From: an uncultured Clostridia bacterium
GTDB taxonomy: Bacteria > Bacillota > Clostridia > Oscillospirales > Ruminococcaceae
Length of the DNA stretch: 19,692 nt
Direction of reading: 5' to 3'
Assembly: GCA_947175655.1 (NCBI GenBank)
Contig: CAMWNQ010000013.1
Location: forward strand, 1-19,692
Shown: positions 1 to 7,954 of the stretch, in pieces
Numbering within the stretch: the stretch's first letter is position 1
Layout of the letters: each line of letters starts with the position of its first letter
Made by a program: the position numbers and the translations under genes
The notes under the pieces: generated by a model
Database searches by the model: none
What the model saw: the letters and a program-made list of their open reading frames with translations, nothing else
Told to the model about the DNA's origin: nothing

Positions 1-13
1 ATTCATATATTTA

Positions 14-22
14 TGGTATAAT
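14..22 (+). promoter_or_regulatory. Extended -10 promoter element of the dockerin gene
   Basis: TG-N-TATAAT is present, with TATAAT at 17-22 and TG at 14-15, which is an extended -10 for a sigma-A-type promoter. The matching -35 would lie before the window starts, so it cannot be checked. Predicted transcription start is near 29, giving a leader of about 30 nt before the ATG at 60. Confidence 0.45.
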
Positions 23-59
23 TTATAAATAATAATTATGTGAAAAGGAGATTTTTATA

Positions 60-807
60 ATGAAAATCAAGAAAATTATGGCTGGACTTATTGCAAGTAT
101 AACAGTTATAACTTCAGTTCCGTGCTGTATTAATATTATAAAAAAATCCGTCATTTATTGTCAGTGCTGTATATGGTGAAACAGGAACATATCAGAATTT
201 AACATATAAAAAATATGATGGTTATATAGAAATTACAGATTGTGATGAATCTGCTGTATCTGTTGATATTTCTAGTGAAATAGAGGGTTGGCTCGTTACA
301 TCAATTGGATATTATGCATTTGACGGATGTGAAGATTTAATAGAAATAACAATTTTAAATCCAAACTGTAGGATGTCAGATTTAAAAATTTCTGAAGAAA
401 CTGTTATATATGGTTATTCAGATTCAACCGCCCAGAAGTACGCAGAAAAAAATGGCAATAAATTTGTTGAAATTGAAAATAATGCCGGCAGTTCAATCAC
501 TACTACATTCACAACTATAACAACCACACTAACAACTACGACTATGAGGACAACAAAAATTACAAGTTCAACGATATCAACATCAACTGATATTATTAAT
601 GAGAAAAAAGGCGATTCTAACGACGATGGTCTGATAGATGTAGCAGATGTAGTTGCAATATCAGCATATGTAGGAAATCCAGAAGCAAATCCGCTTGATG
701 CACAAGCTATCAAGAATGCTGATGTACATAATATAGGCGACGGAATAACTGCAAATGATGCCCTTATGGTTCAGCAGTATATTGCAAAGATAATTGACAA
801 TTTATAA
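60..807 (+). pseudogene. Secreted LRR (BspA-like)-dockerin protein, frameshifted
   Basis: ATG at 60 follows an AAAGGAG site (44-50). It begins a signal peptide (MKIKKIMAGLIAS, then a hydrophobic stretch to about residue 22), but this frame stops with TGA at 177-179 after 39 codons. The rest lies one frame over. Removing one A from the A7 run at 140-146 joins the signal peptide to a VYGETGTYQNLTY start, one leucine-rich unit (TSIGYYAFDGCEDL), an IYGYSDSTAQKYAEKNG cap, a Thr/Ser-rich linker (about 490-590) and a C-terminal dockerin. The dockerin has a first calcium loop GDSNDDGLIDVAD and a second loop ADVHNIGDGITANDA. Dockerins bind cohesins on scaffoldins, so the intact protein would be secreted and cellulosome-attached. 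Related proteins in Ruminococcus usually have several LRR units; this one has about one. The frameshift may be a true lesion, a sequencing or assembly error, or a site of slippage. An ATG at 373 could only give a fragment without a signal peptide. Confidence 0.75.
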
Positions 808-830
808 TTCATAATTATAAATTATGAATT
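806..830. repeat. Perfect 11-bp inverted repeat after the dockerin gene
   Basis: AATTCATAATT (806-816) and its exact reverse complement (820-830) are separated by ATA. The left arm overlaps the TAA stop. The stem is almost pure AT and has no following T-run, so it is a weak terminator at best. The same 11-mer occurs at 14457-14467 in the infB-rbfA spacer. Confidence 0.5.
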
Positions 831-881
831 AATCTGAGTATGCATATAATAATATAAATAAAAAATAATGGAGCAGGATAT

Positions 882-2042
882 ATGACAGATTTACTTGTAA
901 GGCTATTTATAAAAGATGCTGAAAAAACAGATAATTTAAAAGTTCGTCAGTCATATGGAGCATTAAGCAGTGCAGTAGGACTGGCAAGCAATATATTTCT
1001 TTTCATACTGAAATATATAATGGGAAGTATATCGGGTTCTATTTCAATAATATCAGACGCATTTAATAATCTTTCCGACAGCGGAGGCTGTATAGTTACA
1101 TTTCTTGGATATAAAATGGCATCAAAGCCGGCAGACAAGGGACATCCATTTGGTCACGGAAGGGTTGAATATTTGACATCTTTAATCTTATCAGTAATAA
1201 TAATGCTTGTAGGTTTTGAGTTATTCAGGAGTTCAGTTGATAAGATTATAAATGCGGAGAAAGTCAGATTCAGTCTGATAGTTTTAATATCACTTATTTT
1301 ATCTATAATGATAAAATTATGGCTTTCACTGTTTAATATCAAACTTGCAGATAAAATAAATTCATCAGTAATGAGGGCGACAGCACAGGATAGCCGTAAC
1401 GATGTTATTGCAACATCTGCAACAGTAACAGCACTTATATCATCAGTTTTTACTAATTATCCGATAGATGGTATAATGGGGGTTATAGTATCTGTATTTA
1501 TATTAAAAACAGGATTTGATATAATAAGAGATACTCTTGATGACCTGATAGGTAAACCTGTACCAGATGAAGTAATTGAAAATATAAAAGACTGCATTTT
1601 ATCTGATAATGATATAATTGATATTCACGATATTGTAATACACAATTATGGTATTACTAAGATGATAGGAAGTTGTCATATAGAAATAGATAGCAATATG
1701 AATTTCAAAGATGTTCACGAGATAGCAGACAGAACAGAAAGAAAGATATTAAGTGAGTTAAATATATCAGTTACAATTCACCCTGACCCTGTAGATATCA
1801 ATGATGAGAAGACAAAAGAATGCAGGGATATAATAAAAAACATCATTTCATCAATAGATAATTATGAGCTTTCAATACACGATTTCAGAATAGTAAACTG
1901 TCAGGATTATAAAAATCTTATTTTTGACATATCAGTACCATATGAATGCAAGATTTCAGATGATAAAATAAAAAGATATATTGACCATTCGCTTTCAAGA
2001 CTTGATGAAAAATATAATACTATAATTACTTTTGACCGGTAA
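882..2042 (+). CDS. Cation diffusion facilitator family metal exporter
   Basis: A 386-residue inner-membrane CDF transporter that probably exports a divalent metal by proton antiport. The start follows GGAGCAGG at 870-877. About six membrane segments fill residues 30-220. TM2 carries D59 and N63 (SDAFNNLSD), the TM2-TM3 loop carries HPFGHGR (88-94), and TM5 carries D170 and D174 in QDSRNDV. Zinc and iron CDFs normally have HxxxD in TM5. DxxxD there is associated with manganese-type CDFs, so Mn is a reasonable but unproven substrate. The cytosolic part is long: a ZT-dimer-like domain (about 225-305, with IHDIVIHNYG and ISVTIHPDP) followed by some 75 more residues (FRIVNCQDYKNLIFDISVP) that look like a second, degenerate copy of the same ferredoxin-like fold. 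Family members often stop near 300 residues. It stands alone on the plus strand between the dockerin gene and a terminator hairpin. No metal-sensing regulator or riboswitch is seen in the short 5' gap. Confidence 0.92.
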   Translation: MTDLLVRLFIKDAEKTDNLKVRQSYGALSSAVGLASNIFLFILKYIMGSISGSISIISDAFNNLSDSGGCIVTFLGYKMASKPADKGHPFGHGRVEYLTSLILSVIIMLVGFELFRSSVDKIINAEKVRFSLIVLISLILSIMIKLWLSLFNIKLADKINSSVMRATAQDSRNDVIATSATVTALISSVFTNYPIDGIMGVIVSVFILKTGFDIIRDTLDDLIGKPVPDEVIENIKDCILSDNDIIDIHDIVIHNYGITKMIGSCHIEIDSNMNFKDVHEIADRTERKILSELNISVTIHPDPVDINDEKTKECRDIIKNIISSIDNYELSIHDFRIVNCQDYKNLIFDISVPYECKISDDKIKRYIDHSLSRLDEKYNTIITFDR

Positions 2043-2051
2043 ATATAATCA

Positions 2052-2087
2052 AGGCGGACTTTTTTTAATAAAGTCCGCCTGTATTTT
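2052..2087 (+). terminator. Intrinsic terminator between convergent genes
   Basis: A perfect 11-bp stem AGGCGGACTTT (2052-2062) pairs with 2070-2080 across a 7-nt loop, followed by GTATTTTTAT on the plus strand. It lies 9 bp past the CDF stop and 13 bp short of the GH94 stop. The T-run is better on the plus strand; on the minus strand the tail is only TTGATTATATTT, so any bidirectional action would be weaker. Confidence 0.85.
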
Positions 2088-2093
2088 TATATA

Positions 2094-4475
2094 TTAACCA
2101 AGAATTACATTTATATCATTTAAATCATTAAGCTTGTCAGCAGGAATATAATTTGAATCAAGTTCAATGCCATTGAGTGTAACAGATTTTACACCACTTT
2201 CAACGTGAGCAGAGTTATCGAAATTGATATTAAGCTGTTTGCCTCTGAAATTTTTACAGATTTTAAAGCTGTCCCATTCTGAAGGAATTGACGGTGAAAT
2301 TTCAAGACCGTGAGCATCGGGACGCATACCGCATATACCTTCGATACAGCCAACCATAACTGTGGAAGCGGTACCAGTAAGCCAGTGAACGTGGGAACGT
2401 CCCTCATAAGGAGAAGCCTTGCTTTCAGTGAACTGTCCGTGAACATAAGGTTCCATAATTCTTATTTCAGCCTTATCATTCATAGAAGCAGGAGAACTTT
2501 CAAGGAAGTATTCAAAAGCTCTGTTGCCGTGACCGAGAAGAGATTCAGCAAGAATCAACCAACCCTGAGACTGTGAGAAAATACCACCGTTTTCCTTTGT
2601 ATCATCGTTGAATATATGCATAAGAGCACCATCAAAGTAGTGATTTTTGTAAGGAGGTTCAAGGAGTTTTGCACCATAAGGAGTATTAAGAATATTATGA
2701 ACACTGTCCATAGCCTTTTCAGCCTGTTCATCAGATGCGAATTTTGAAATTACACTCCAAGACTGTGGATTAAGCCACATATTAGCTTCTGGGTCTTTTT
2801 TTGCACCAACAATAACACCATCTTCACGGATACCTCTGATAAATCTGTCATCGTCCCAGCATTTTTCAAGAGAATCAGCCAACTTGGATTTAACATCATC
2901 AATATATTTTAAATATTCAGTATCATTTTTTGAAACAGCCATATCTTTTATAACATTCATAGCATAATAAAGCTGAAATGCAACAAATGTAGACTCACCT
3001 TTAGCACCTAATCTGAGACAGTCGTTCCAGTCAGCATGAAGACCAGCAGGCATATTGTGATTGCCGAGATGTTCCATAGAAAACTGAATAGCCTTTTTAA
3101 GATGTTCATAAACTGTATCTTCACCGCCGTTTGCATAAACGATTACTTCATCAAGGAATTTTTCGTTACCGCTTTCACTTATATACTTAACGATAGTAGG
3201 GAAGAGCCAGAGAGCATCATCAGCACGATATGAAGGATGTCCAGTTTCCTTTACATAATCAGGGTCATCAGGAGTATTTTCGTGACCGGCATTATGATTG
3301 AATTTAACTAATGGAAGTCCTCCGCCGTTATCAACCTGAGCAGAAAGCATAAAGCGTATTTTTTCACATGCCATTTCAGGATTGAGATGTATAATACCCT
3401 GAATATCCTGAACTGTATCACGGTAGCCATAACCATTTCTGAGACCGCAATAGATAAATGAAGCAGCTCTTGACCATACAAAAGTAATGAAGCACTGATA
3501 AGCATTCCATACATTAATCATATTATTGAATTCTTCTGAAGGAGTTTCAACCTTGAAGTTTTCAAGCTGACCATGCCAGTAATTTTTGAGCTGTGCAATT
3601 TCAGCATCAACTTTTCCGTTTTCTTTATATTCATTAAGAATAGCATCAGCTTCTTCATTATTTCTTTGACCAAGAATGTATATAAGTTCAATAGTTTCAC
3701 CAGATTTTAAATTTATGTCAGACTGTAAAGCTCCGCAAGAATTTGAATTGTAATTCATAGAATTATCGCATTTTCCATTTTCAACAGCAACAGGATTTGA
3801 ATAAGTTCTGTAAGAGCCGATAAAGTTTGAAAGATTTCCGCAGGATGCATTTACTTCTGCACCAACCATACCGAAGAATCTTTCTCTTATATCTTTTTCA
3901 CTGTTTTCGCTTATTGTTTGCATAATCTTATTTTTTTCAAATCTTGTTTTTGAGATAAAGAGAGAATACTGGAGATTAACTTGGTCTTGTTCATAGTTAT
4001 CTTCATTTGTAAATTCAACAAATCCGAAAACTGAAAGATTTCTTGTAGAATTACTGTTGTTTGTAATTTTTGTACGCCATACTTCATAGGTCTTTCCATA
4101 AGGAACATAATAAGATGTTTCTGATTTTATATCATTATATTCAGAAGAAATAATTGTATATGCAGTACCGTGACGGCATTCTGATTTATACTTATCAAGA
4201 GGCTTTCCTACAGGTTGCCAAGAAGCTGACCAGTAATCATTAGCATCATTGTCTCTTATATATATGTATCTGCCGGGGAGTGCCATATTTGAATTGAAAC
4301 GGAAACGTGAAATACGTCCGTTAGCACCGGATTTAACAAAACTATAACCGGCAGCATTATTTGAGATTATTGCACCGTATTCAGGGTCTCCGAGATAGTT
4401 TACCCACGGAGCAGGGGTATCAGGTCTTGTAATAACATATTCTTTGTTTTCAAGGTCGAAAAAGCCATAATTCAT
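2094..4475 (-). CDS. GH94 glycoside phosphorylase (cellobiose/chitobiose phosphorylase-like)
   Basis: A 793-residue cytosolic enzyme that cleaves a beta-linked disaccharide or oligosaccharide with phosphate, giving a sugar 1-phosphate and saving ATP. The start is chosen at MNYGFFDLEN because AGGAGG (4486-4491) lies 10 nt upstream; an upstream in-frame extension to 4580 covers the promoter and is not real. The N-terminal beta-sandwich (1-300, with EYVITRPDTPAPWVNYLG) leads to an (alpha/alpha)6 barrel. The barrel contains YRDTVQD (351-357), ADWNDCL (481-487) with D485 as the expected general acid, HVHWLTGT (695-702) for phosphate binding, and the C-terminal IPSEWDSFK cap. The length suits cellobiose- or chitobiose-type phosphorylases. 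From memory of family sequences, the N-terminus resembles N,N'-diacetylchitobiose phosphorylase as much as cellobiose phosphorylase, and residues 380-420 differ from the cellobiose enzyme, so I do not assign a substrate. No sugar transporter is adjacent. It is a single-gene unit with its own promoter. Confidence 0.93.
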   Translation of the reverse strand: MNYGFFDLENKEYVITRPDTPAPWVNYLGDPEYGAIISNNAAGYSFVKSGANGRISRFRFNSNMALPGRYIYIRDNDANDYWSASWQPVGKPLDKYKSECRHGTAYTIISSEYNDIKSETSYYVPYGKTYEVWRTKITNNSNSTRNLSVFGFVEFTNEDNYEQDQVNLQYSLFISKTRFEKNKIMQTISENSEKDIRERFFGMVGAEVNASCGNLSNFIGSYRTYSNPVAVENGKCDNSMNYNSNSCGALQSDINLKSGETIELIYILGQRNNEEADAILNEYKENGKVDAEIAQLKNYWHGQLENFKVETPSEEFNNMINVWNAYQCFITFVWSRAASFIYCGLRNGYGYRDTVQDIQGIIHLNPEMACEKIRFMLSAQVDNGGGLPLVKFNHNAGHENTPDDPDYVKETGHPSYRADDALWLFPTIVKYISESGNEKFLDEVIVYANGGEDTVYEHLKKAIQFSMEHLGNHNMPAGLHADWNDCLRLGAKGESTFVAFQLYYAMNVIKDMAVSKNDTEYLKYIDDVKSKLADSLEKCWDDDRFIRGIREDGVIVGAKKDPEANMWLNPQSWSVISKFASDEQAEKAMDSVHNILNTPYGAKLLEPPYKNHYFDGALMHIFNDDTKENGGIFSQSQGWLILAESLLGHGNRAFEYFLESSPASMNDKAEIRIMEPYVHGQFTESKASPYEGRSHVHWLTGTASTVMVGCIEGICGMRPDAHGLEISPSIPSEWDSFKICKNFRGKQLNINFDNSAHVESGVKSVTLNGIELDSNYIPADKLNDLNDINVILG

Positions 4476-4485
4476 AGAATGAAAG

Positions 4486-4491
4486 CCTCCT
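4486..4491 (-). promoter_or_regulatory. Ribosome binding site fixing the GH94 start
   Basis: AGGAGG on the minus strand, 10 nt before the ATG at 4475. It selects this start over the in-frame upstream start at 4580. Confidence 0.85.
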
Positions 4492-4521
4492 AAAAAATTT
4501 TTTTGCAATAAAGCTATAGTT

Positions 4522-4550
4522 ATTATATCATTGATTTTCAGATTTTTCAA
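4522..4550 (-). promoter_or_regulatory. Sigma-A-type promoter of the GH94 gene
   Basis: On the minus strand TTGAAA (4550-4545), a 17-bp spacer and TATAAT (4527-4522) give a near-consensus promoter. Predicted transcription start is near 4515, with a 5' UTR of about 40 nt ending in the AGGAGG site. Confidence 0.85.
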
Positions 4551-4581
4551 GTAAATTACGAAAAAATAAGTGAAAATCAAT
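4530..4581. repeat. 11-bp inverted repeat flanking the GH94 -35 box (putative operator)
   Basis: ATTGATTTTCA (4530-4540) and its exact reverse complement TGAAAATCAAT (4571-4581) are separated by 30 bp. One arm lies in the -35/-10 spacer and the other upstream of the -35 box. The arm centres are 41 bp apart, close to four helical turns, which would suit a dimeric or looping regulator. The protein that would bind is unknown; chance in AT-rich DNA is possible. Confidence 0.4.
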
Positions 4582-4611
4582 AAAAAACAGCCGTCACAAA
4601 AAACGGCTGTT
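4582..4611 (-). terminator. Intrinsic terminator of the ABC/GldG operon
   Basis: On the minus strand AACAGCCGT (4611-4603) pairs perfectly with 4594-4586 across an 8-nt loop and is followed by a T-run (4587-4582). It lies 12 nt past the stop of the 86-residue gene, so it closes the operon and insulates the GH94 promoter. Confidence 0.9.
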
Positions 4612-4622
4612 CAAAGCAAAAA

Positions 4623-4883
4623 TTATTTAATGGATTTTTCAAGCCATACTCTTGCAACGTCAAGAGCTTCATAGAGACCGCCTTCACATTTTGCAGTTTT
4701 AATGACGTTTACTGGATTTGTCGCCATCTGATAAATCTGAACTTTTTCAGGAATTTCAGTATCACCTATTTTTTTTGTAGTAAGGATTTTGAGGTTTATT
4801 ACAAAAGGGTCACACATAAATCCATAGTAAATTTCTTTTTTACTTCTTACAAGCGGATAGCCCTTATACATAAAAAAATTCAT
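4623..4883 (-). CDS. Conserved hypothetical protein, 86 residues
   Basis: I do not recognise a named family, though small proteins with the same plan (MYKGYPLVR start, a YYG motif, a basic middle and a C-terminal GLYEALDVARVWLE segment) occur in Clostridia. It is soluble, with no signal peptide or membrane segment. Predicted beta strands fill residues 6-60 and an amphipathic helix follows (about 69-85). The start at MNFFM is supported by AAAGGAG about 8 nt upstream; M5 is an alternative with worse spacing. It lies 31 nt after the DUF4340 gene and just before the terminator, so it is the last cistron of the ABC/GldG operon and may be co-expressed with that transporter. Any functional link rests on position only. 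Confidence 0.75.
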   Translation of the reverse strand: MNFFMYKGYPLVRSKKEIYYGFMCDPFVINLKILTTKKIGDTEIPEKVQIYQMATNPVNVIKTAKCEGGLYEALDVARVWLEKSIK

Positions 4884-4914
4884 TTATAAAATCTCCTTTC
4901 AAATATTTTTTAAA

Positions 4915-6399
4915 TTATTTCCACGTTCTTATATACTCCTCTCCGGTGTCGATTCTTTCGATGTTTTCAAGAAGAGTATCAACATATGATTTGCTACAGA
5001 TATATCTGCATTCACCATCAATAACAATAAGGCTTCTGAGAGCGGTATCATCATAAAATTCAACGGTGTAAGTTTTTTCAAGATACCTGTCAGTGACGTT
5101 TACAACAGCGGACGGTTCTTTATCCGGAACAGTTCTGTCGAGAGCGAATTCTTCACCAGGGGTATCTAGAAGGAATGAATAGAAAAGTCTGAAACGTTCA
5201 TATTCAAAATCTTCATTATTTTTCTGTACTTTCATGTTTTCTTTTGAAGAGCCTTCACATTCAAATGTAATAACATCACTGTTTTTTCCGCTTACAATTA
5301 ATTTTTCTATATCCCATACATTTGAACCAAAGACGGTTTTTGATGCAAAGTCCACAGGCTGAACAGTACCCCATACAGCGGATTCGGTTGATATTTTATA
5401 AATTATTTTATTTCCCTCAAGCATTACATAATGATATTTAAGAGCATCATCATCAGTAAAAGGCTCGCTCATATAAAGAGTATAGTTATTATTGTCATTG
5501 CATTTGAATTCAACAGTACAGAAAGGAGATTTCAAACCAGCTTCTGCAATATCATTTTCATCAGGGTGTACAGCATAAAAATCATCAGCAGTAAGTCCAA
5601 AAAGACCATTAGTGACTTTTATTGAACGTTCAACACTTAAATAAGAGAATATTGGCTGTGTCATAATATGAGCAGCAGAAGTTCCGCCATTATAATTATC
5701 ATCATCTGATTTTTCATCATATTCAATCAGTATATCATAATCAATATCATCACGTTTAATATTTATGCTGTTGACAATCGGATAATTATCTTCTGGCGGT
5801 TCTTCAAAAACGATTTTAGATACAAAGTCATTTTTTTGAAGACGGTAATTGTTCAAAAGACTTGTTGCAACAGTATATACTGTGTTATCGCCGTCAAGCA
5901 TAAAATAGGTATTTTCTGATAAAGGCGATACATCTCCTATATAGAATTTTACTGTTTCGCCTGAATCGTAATGAAGAACAGCGGTGACAGGTTCATCAAA
6001 GCCATATTTTTCAGTATCAGAATCAGTACAGTCTTCAGCTACAATTGTATTTGACCTTACATCACCCATATTATTGGAGAGAGTCCAGAGAATAGAAGTA
6101 TCAAGAAGAAGGTCTTCATATCCTTCAATAGTATATAAAGTTCTTCCGAAGTCGCCTGATTCTTCGGATTTTTTCAGACGTAAAAGATTAAAACTGCCTG
6201 ATGTATTAGTGATTTCTATTTTATTAATATCATCAGGATTTTTATGAATCAGTTCAGTTCCTCCAGAAGATTCGGAAGATTCAAATGAAGAAACTTCTTC
6301 CGGTTCATTATCCATAAAGACTTTCCAGCATACTGCACCTCCGCCCAGTACAACAAGAACCGAGCTGAGAGCAATAATACTTTTAATTGATTTTGTCAT
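4915..6399 (-). CDS. DUF4340-type membrane-anchored extracytoplasmic protein
   Basis: A 494-residue protein with one N-terminal membrane anchor (about residues 7-27, VLVVLGGGAVCW), then an acidic Ser/Glu-rich stalk and a large outside domain. The fold looks like the DUF4340 family: repeated blocks of the form YGFDEPVTAVLHYDSGET, a GD-x2-P turn, then YFMLDGDNTVYTV. A second such block starts near AGLKSPFCTVEF and runs to HYVMLEGNKIIYKI. DUF4340 proteins commonly follow GldG-like genes and are thought to be accessory to the same ABC system; the molecular role is unknown. The start codon overlaps the previous gene's stop as ATGA (6396-6399), with AAGGAG upstream, implying translational coupling. 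Confidence 0.82.
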   Translation of the reverse strand: MTKSIKSIIALSSVLVVLGGGAVCWKVFMDNEPEEVSSFESSESSGGTELIHKNPDDINKIEITNTSGSFNLLRLKKSEESGDFGRTLYTIEGYEDLLLDTSILWTLSNNMGDVRSNTIVAEDCTDSDTEKYGFDEPVTAVLHYDSGETVKFYIGDVSPLSENTYFMLDGDNTVYTVATSLLNNYRLQKNDFVSKIVFEEPPEDNYPIVNSINIKRDDIDYDILIEYDEKSDDDNYNGGTSAAHIMTQPIFSYLSVERSIKVTNGLFGLTADDFYAVHPDENDIAEAGLKSPFCTVEFKCNDNNNYTLYMSEPFTDDDALKYHYVMLEGNKIIYKISTESAVWGTVQPVDFASKTVFGSNVWDIEKLIVSGKNSDVITFECEGSSKENMKVQKNNEDFEYERFRLFYSFLLDTPGEEFALDRTVPDKEPSAVVNVTDRYLEKTYTVEFYDDTALRSLIVIDGECRYICSKSYVDTLLENIERIDTGEEYIRTWK

Positions 6400-7931
6400 T
6401 TATTTTTTCTCCTTATGAATACAACGATACCGCATATAACAACTATTCCTGGAATTACATAAATAACAGCAATTCTGAGTGCGGAAAGCTGACTTTGATT
6501 GACGGTAATGAAAATTTGCTGTAAATTTTTCTGAGGAATAACAAAACTGCTGTCTTTGCCTGTGATGTCGTTTATGGTATTAAGAATAAAGTTTGCATTG
6601 TTATAAGCAGTAGTCTGAGCAATAATATTCGGGTCTGTAAGCATCATAGCGCCAATAACCATAAGATTGCTTTCATAGACATCGAACTGTTCAGCATGCA
6701 TTCTTGTTGAAATTGTAACAATATTGTTCATGCCCTTTTCAGAAGCAGTTGACTTGTCTGTTGCAGTTTCAAGAGAGTTTCTGTATGAAGATGAATTTGA
6801 TTGTAATATAGCTTTTGTATCTACATCATTGTTTTTGTTTGCTATAGTTATAGCTCTTGAATAAGGAGCAATAACCGGAAGAGCTTTATTTGAAAGCATA
6901 TTCAATATATCATCATCAGTAACATTCATAACTGGAGAAATTACCTGACCAGCAGATGCAGTACTTACATACTGTGTATTTTCATCATCAAATACAAGTG
7001 AATCTTCTACTTTTATATTCCATTTTTCAAGGAATTCGTTGAGATTAGGCATATCAGCACTTACAATACTTGCAACATATATAATATTCTTCTGATAATT
7101 TCCGTCATTATAAAGGAAATCTTCAAGTTTGGAAATAGCATCTTCAGTAAAGTCTATTTCAGGACATGCAATAATAAGAACATCATAATCATCAGGTGAA
7201 AGTTCATCAGTAGCGATATCAACATCTTTCATATCATATCCGTTATTGCTTAAAAGGGAATAGAGTTGAATGATTGAGTTATAAGAAGTCTGACTGAAAA
7301 TAGCCTGACTGTTCATTCTGTAAATCATACCTGCACTTACAGGATTAGCATCAGTAACGGACATAATTGCAGAAGTTATAGAGCTTTCGCCAGTGAATAT
7401 AACACCACTGTCATTGGCGGAAGCATACTGTGAATTATTCTGACTAAAAAGACTGTTGAATCCTAATACTTTTACATTGTCATCAGAGCATACAACAATT
7501 TGCTGAGATGATATATTTCCCTCATAATTTTTTGTATACTTTGAAATAGCATCAGGATTTTTTTCAACATCAATATATTTTATTTCGATATTATCCGCAT
7601 ACATTTTGTATTTATCAAGAAACTGCGGAATAATTTCAGTAGGAATACTTCTGTAGGTATCAGTAAACACATATCCACCACTATTAAGTTCTTCTTCTGT
7701 AAGAGTTACGGCAATTTCTACTTTTTTATCCATATCTTTAAGAAAATCTATGCTTTCCTGACTTAGTTCGTATCTTTTATCCTGTGTAAGGTCAAATTTT
7801 ACTGGGTATTTATTTGTAATCATAGACATTATCAGATTCAGAACAATGACAATTGCCAGAACTATTGTAATCGTTACAGCAGAAATAGTACCGTATTTGA
7901 ATTTTTTCATAAATTTTGATTTATTTTTCAT
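6396..7931 (-). CDS. GldG-like ABC transporter auxiliary protein
   Basis: A 511-residue protein of the GldG / ABC_transp_aux type. It has an N-terminal membrane segment (about 17-37), an extracytoplasmic domain and a C-terminal membrane segment near 485-505 followed by a basic RRKNK end. The hallmark near the N-terminus is FDLTQDKRYELSQESIDFL, followed by VEIAVTLTEEE and a Rossmann-like region containing DYDVLIIACPEIDF, as in other family members. In gliding Bacteroidetes, GldG works with GldA and GldF. Homologues are widespread in non-gliding bacteria, where the substrate is unknown, so the name does not imply motility here. AAAGGA precedes the start; the gap to the permease gene is 23 nt. 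Confidence 0.87.
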   Translation of the reverse strand: MKNKSKFMKKFKYGTISAVTITIVLAIVIVLNLIMSMITNKYPVKFDLTQDKRYELSQESIDFLKDMDKKVEIAVTLTEEELNSGGYVFTDTYRSIPTEIIPQFLDKYKMYADNIEIKYIDVEKNPDAISKYTKNYEGNISSQQIVVCSDDNVKVLGFNSLFSQNNSQYASANDSGVIFTGESSITSAIMSVTDANPVSAGMIYRMNSQAIFSQTSYNSIIQLYSLLSNNGYDMKDVDIATDELSPDDYDVLIIACPEIDFTEDAISKLEDFLYNDGNYQKNIIYVASIVSADMPNLNEFLEKWNIKVEDSLVFDDENTQYVSTASAGQVISPVMNVTDDDILNMLSNKALPVIAPYSRAITIANKNNDVDTKAILQSNSSSYRNSLETATDKSTASEKGMNNIVTISTRMHAEQFDVYESNLMVIGAMMLTDPNIIAQTTAYNNANFILNTINDITGKDSSFVIPQKNLQQIFITVNQSQLSALRIAVIYVIPGIVVICGIVVFIRRKNK

Positions 7932-7954
7932 TTTCAGATTCCTTTCAGCAAGAT

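Noticed and set aside
140..146. A_AAA_AAA in frame as a programmed -1 frameshift site in the dockerin gene
   Set aside because: A -1 shift leads to the third frame, which stops after about 18 codons. Restoring the dockerin frame needs +1 (or loss of one A), so the heptamer does not explain the split.
1..807. Mobile element carrying the dockerin gene
   Set aside because: No transposase, terminal repeats or target duplication is visible; the short inverted repeat at 806-830 alone is not enough.
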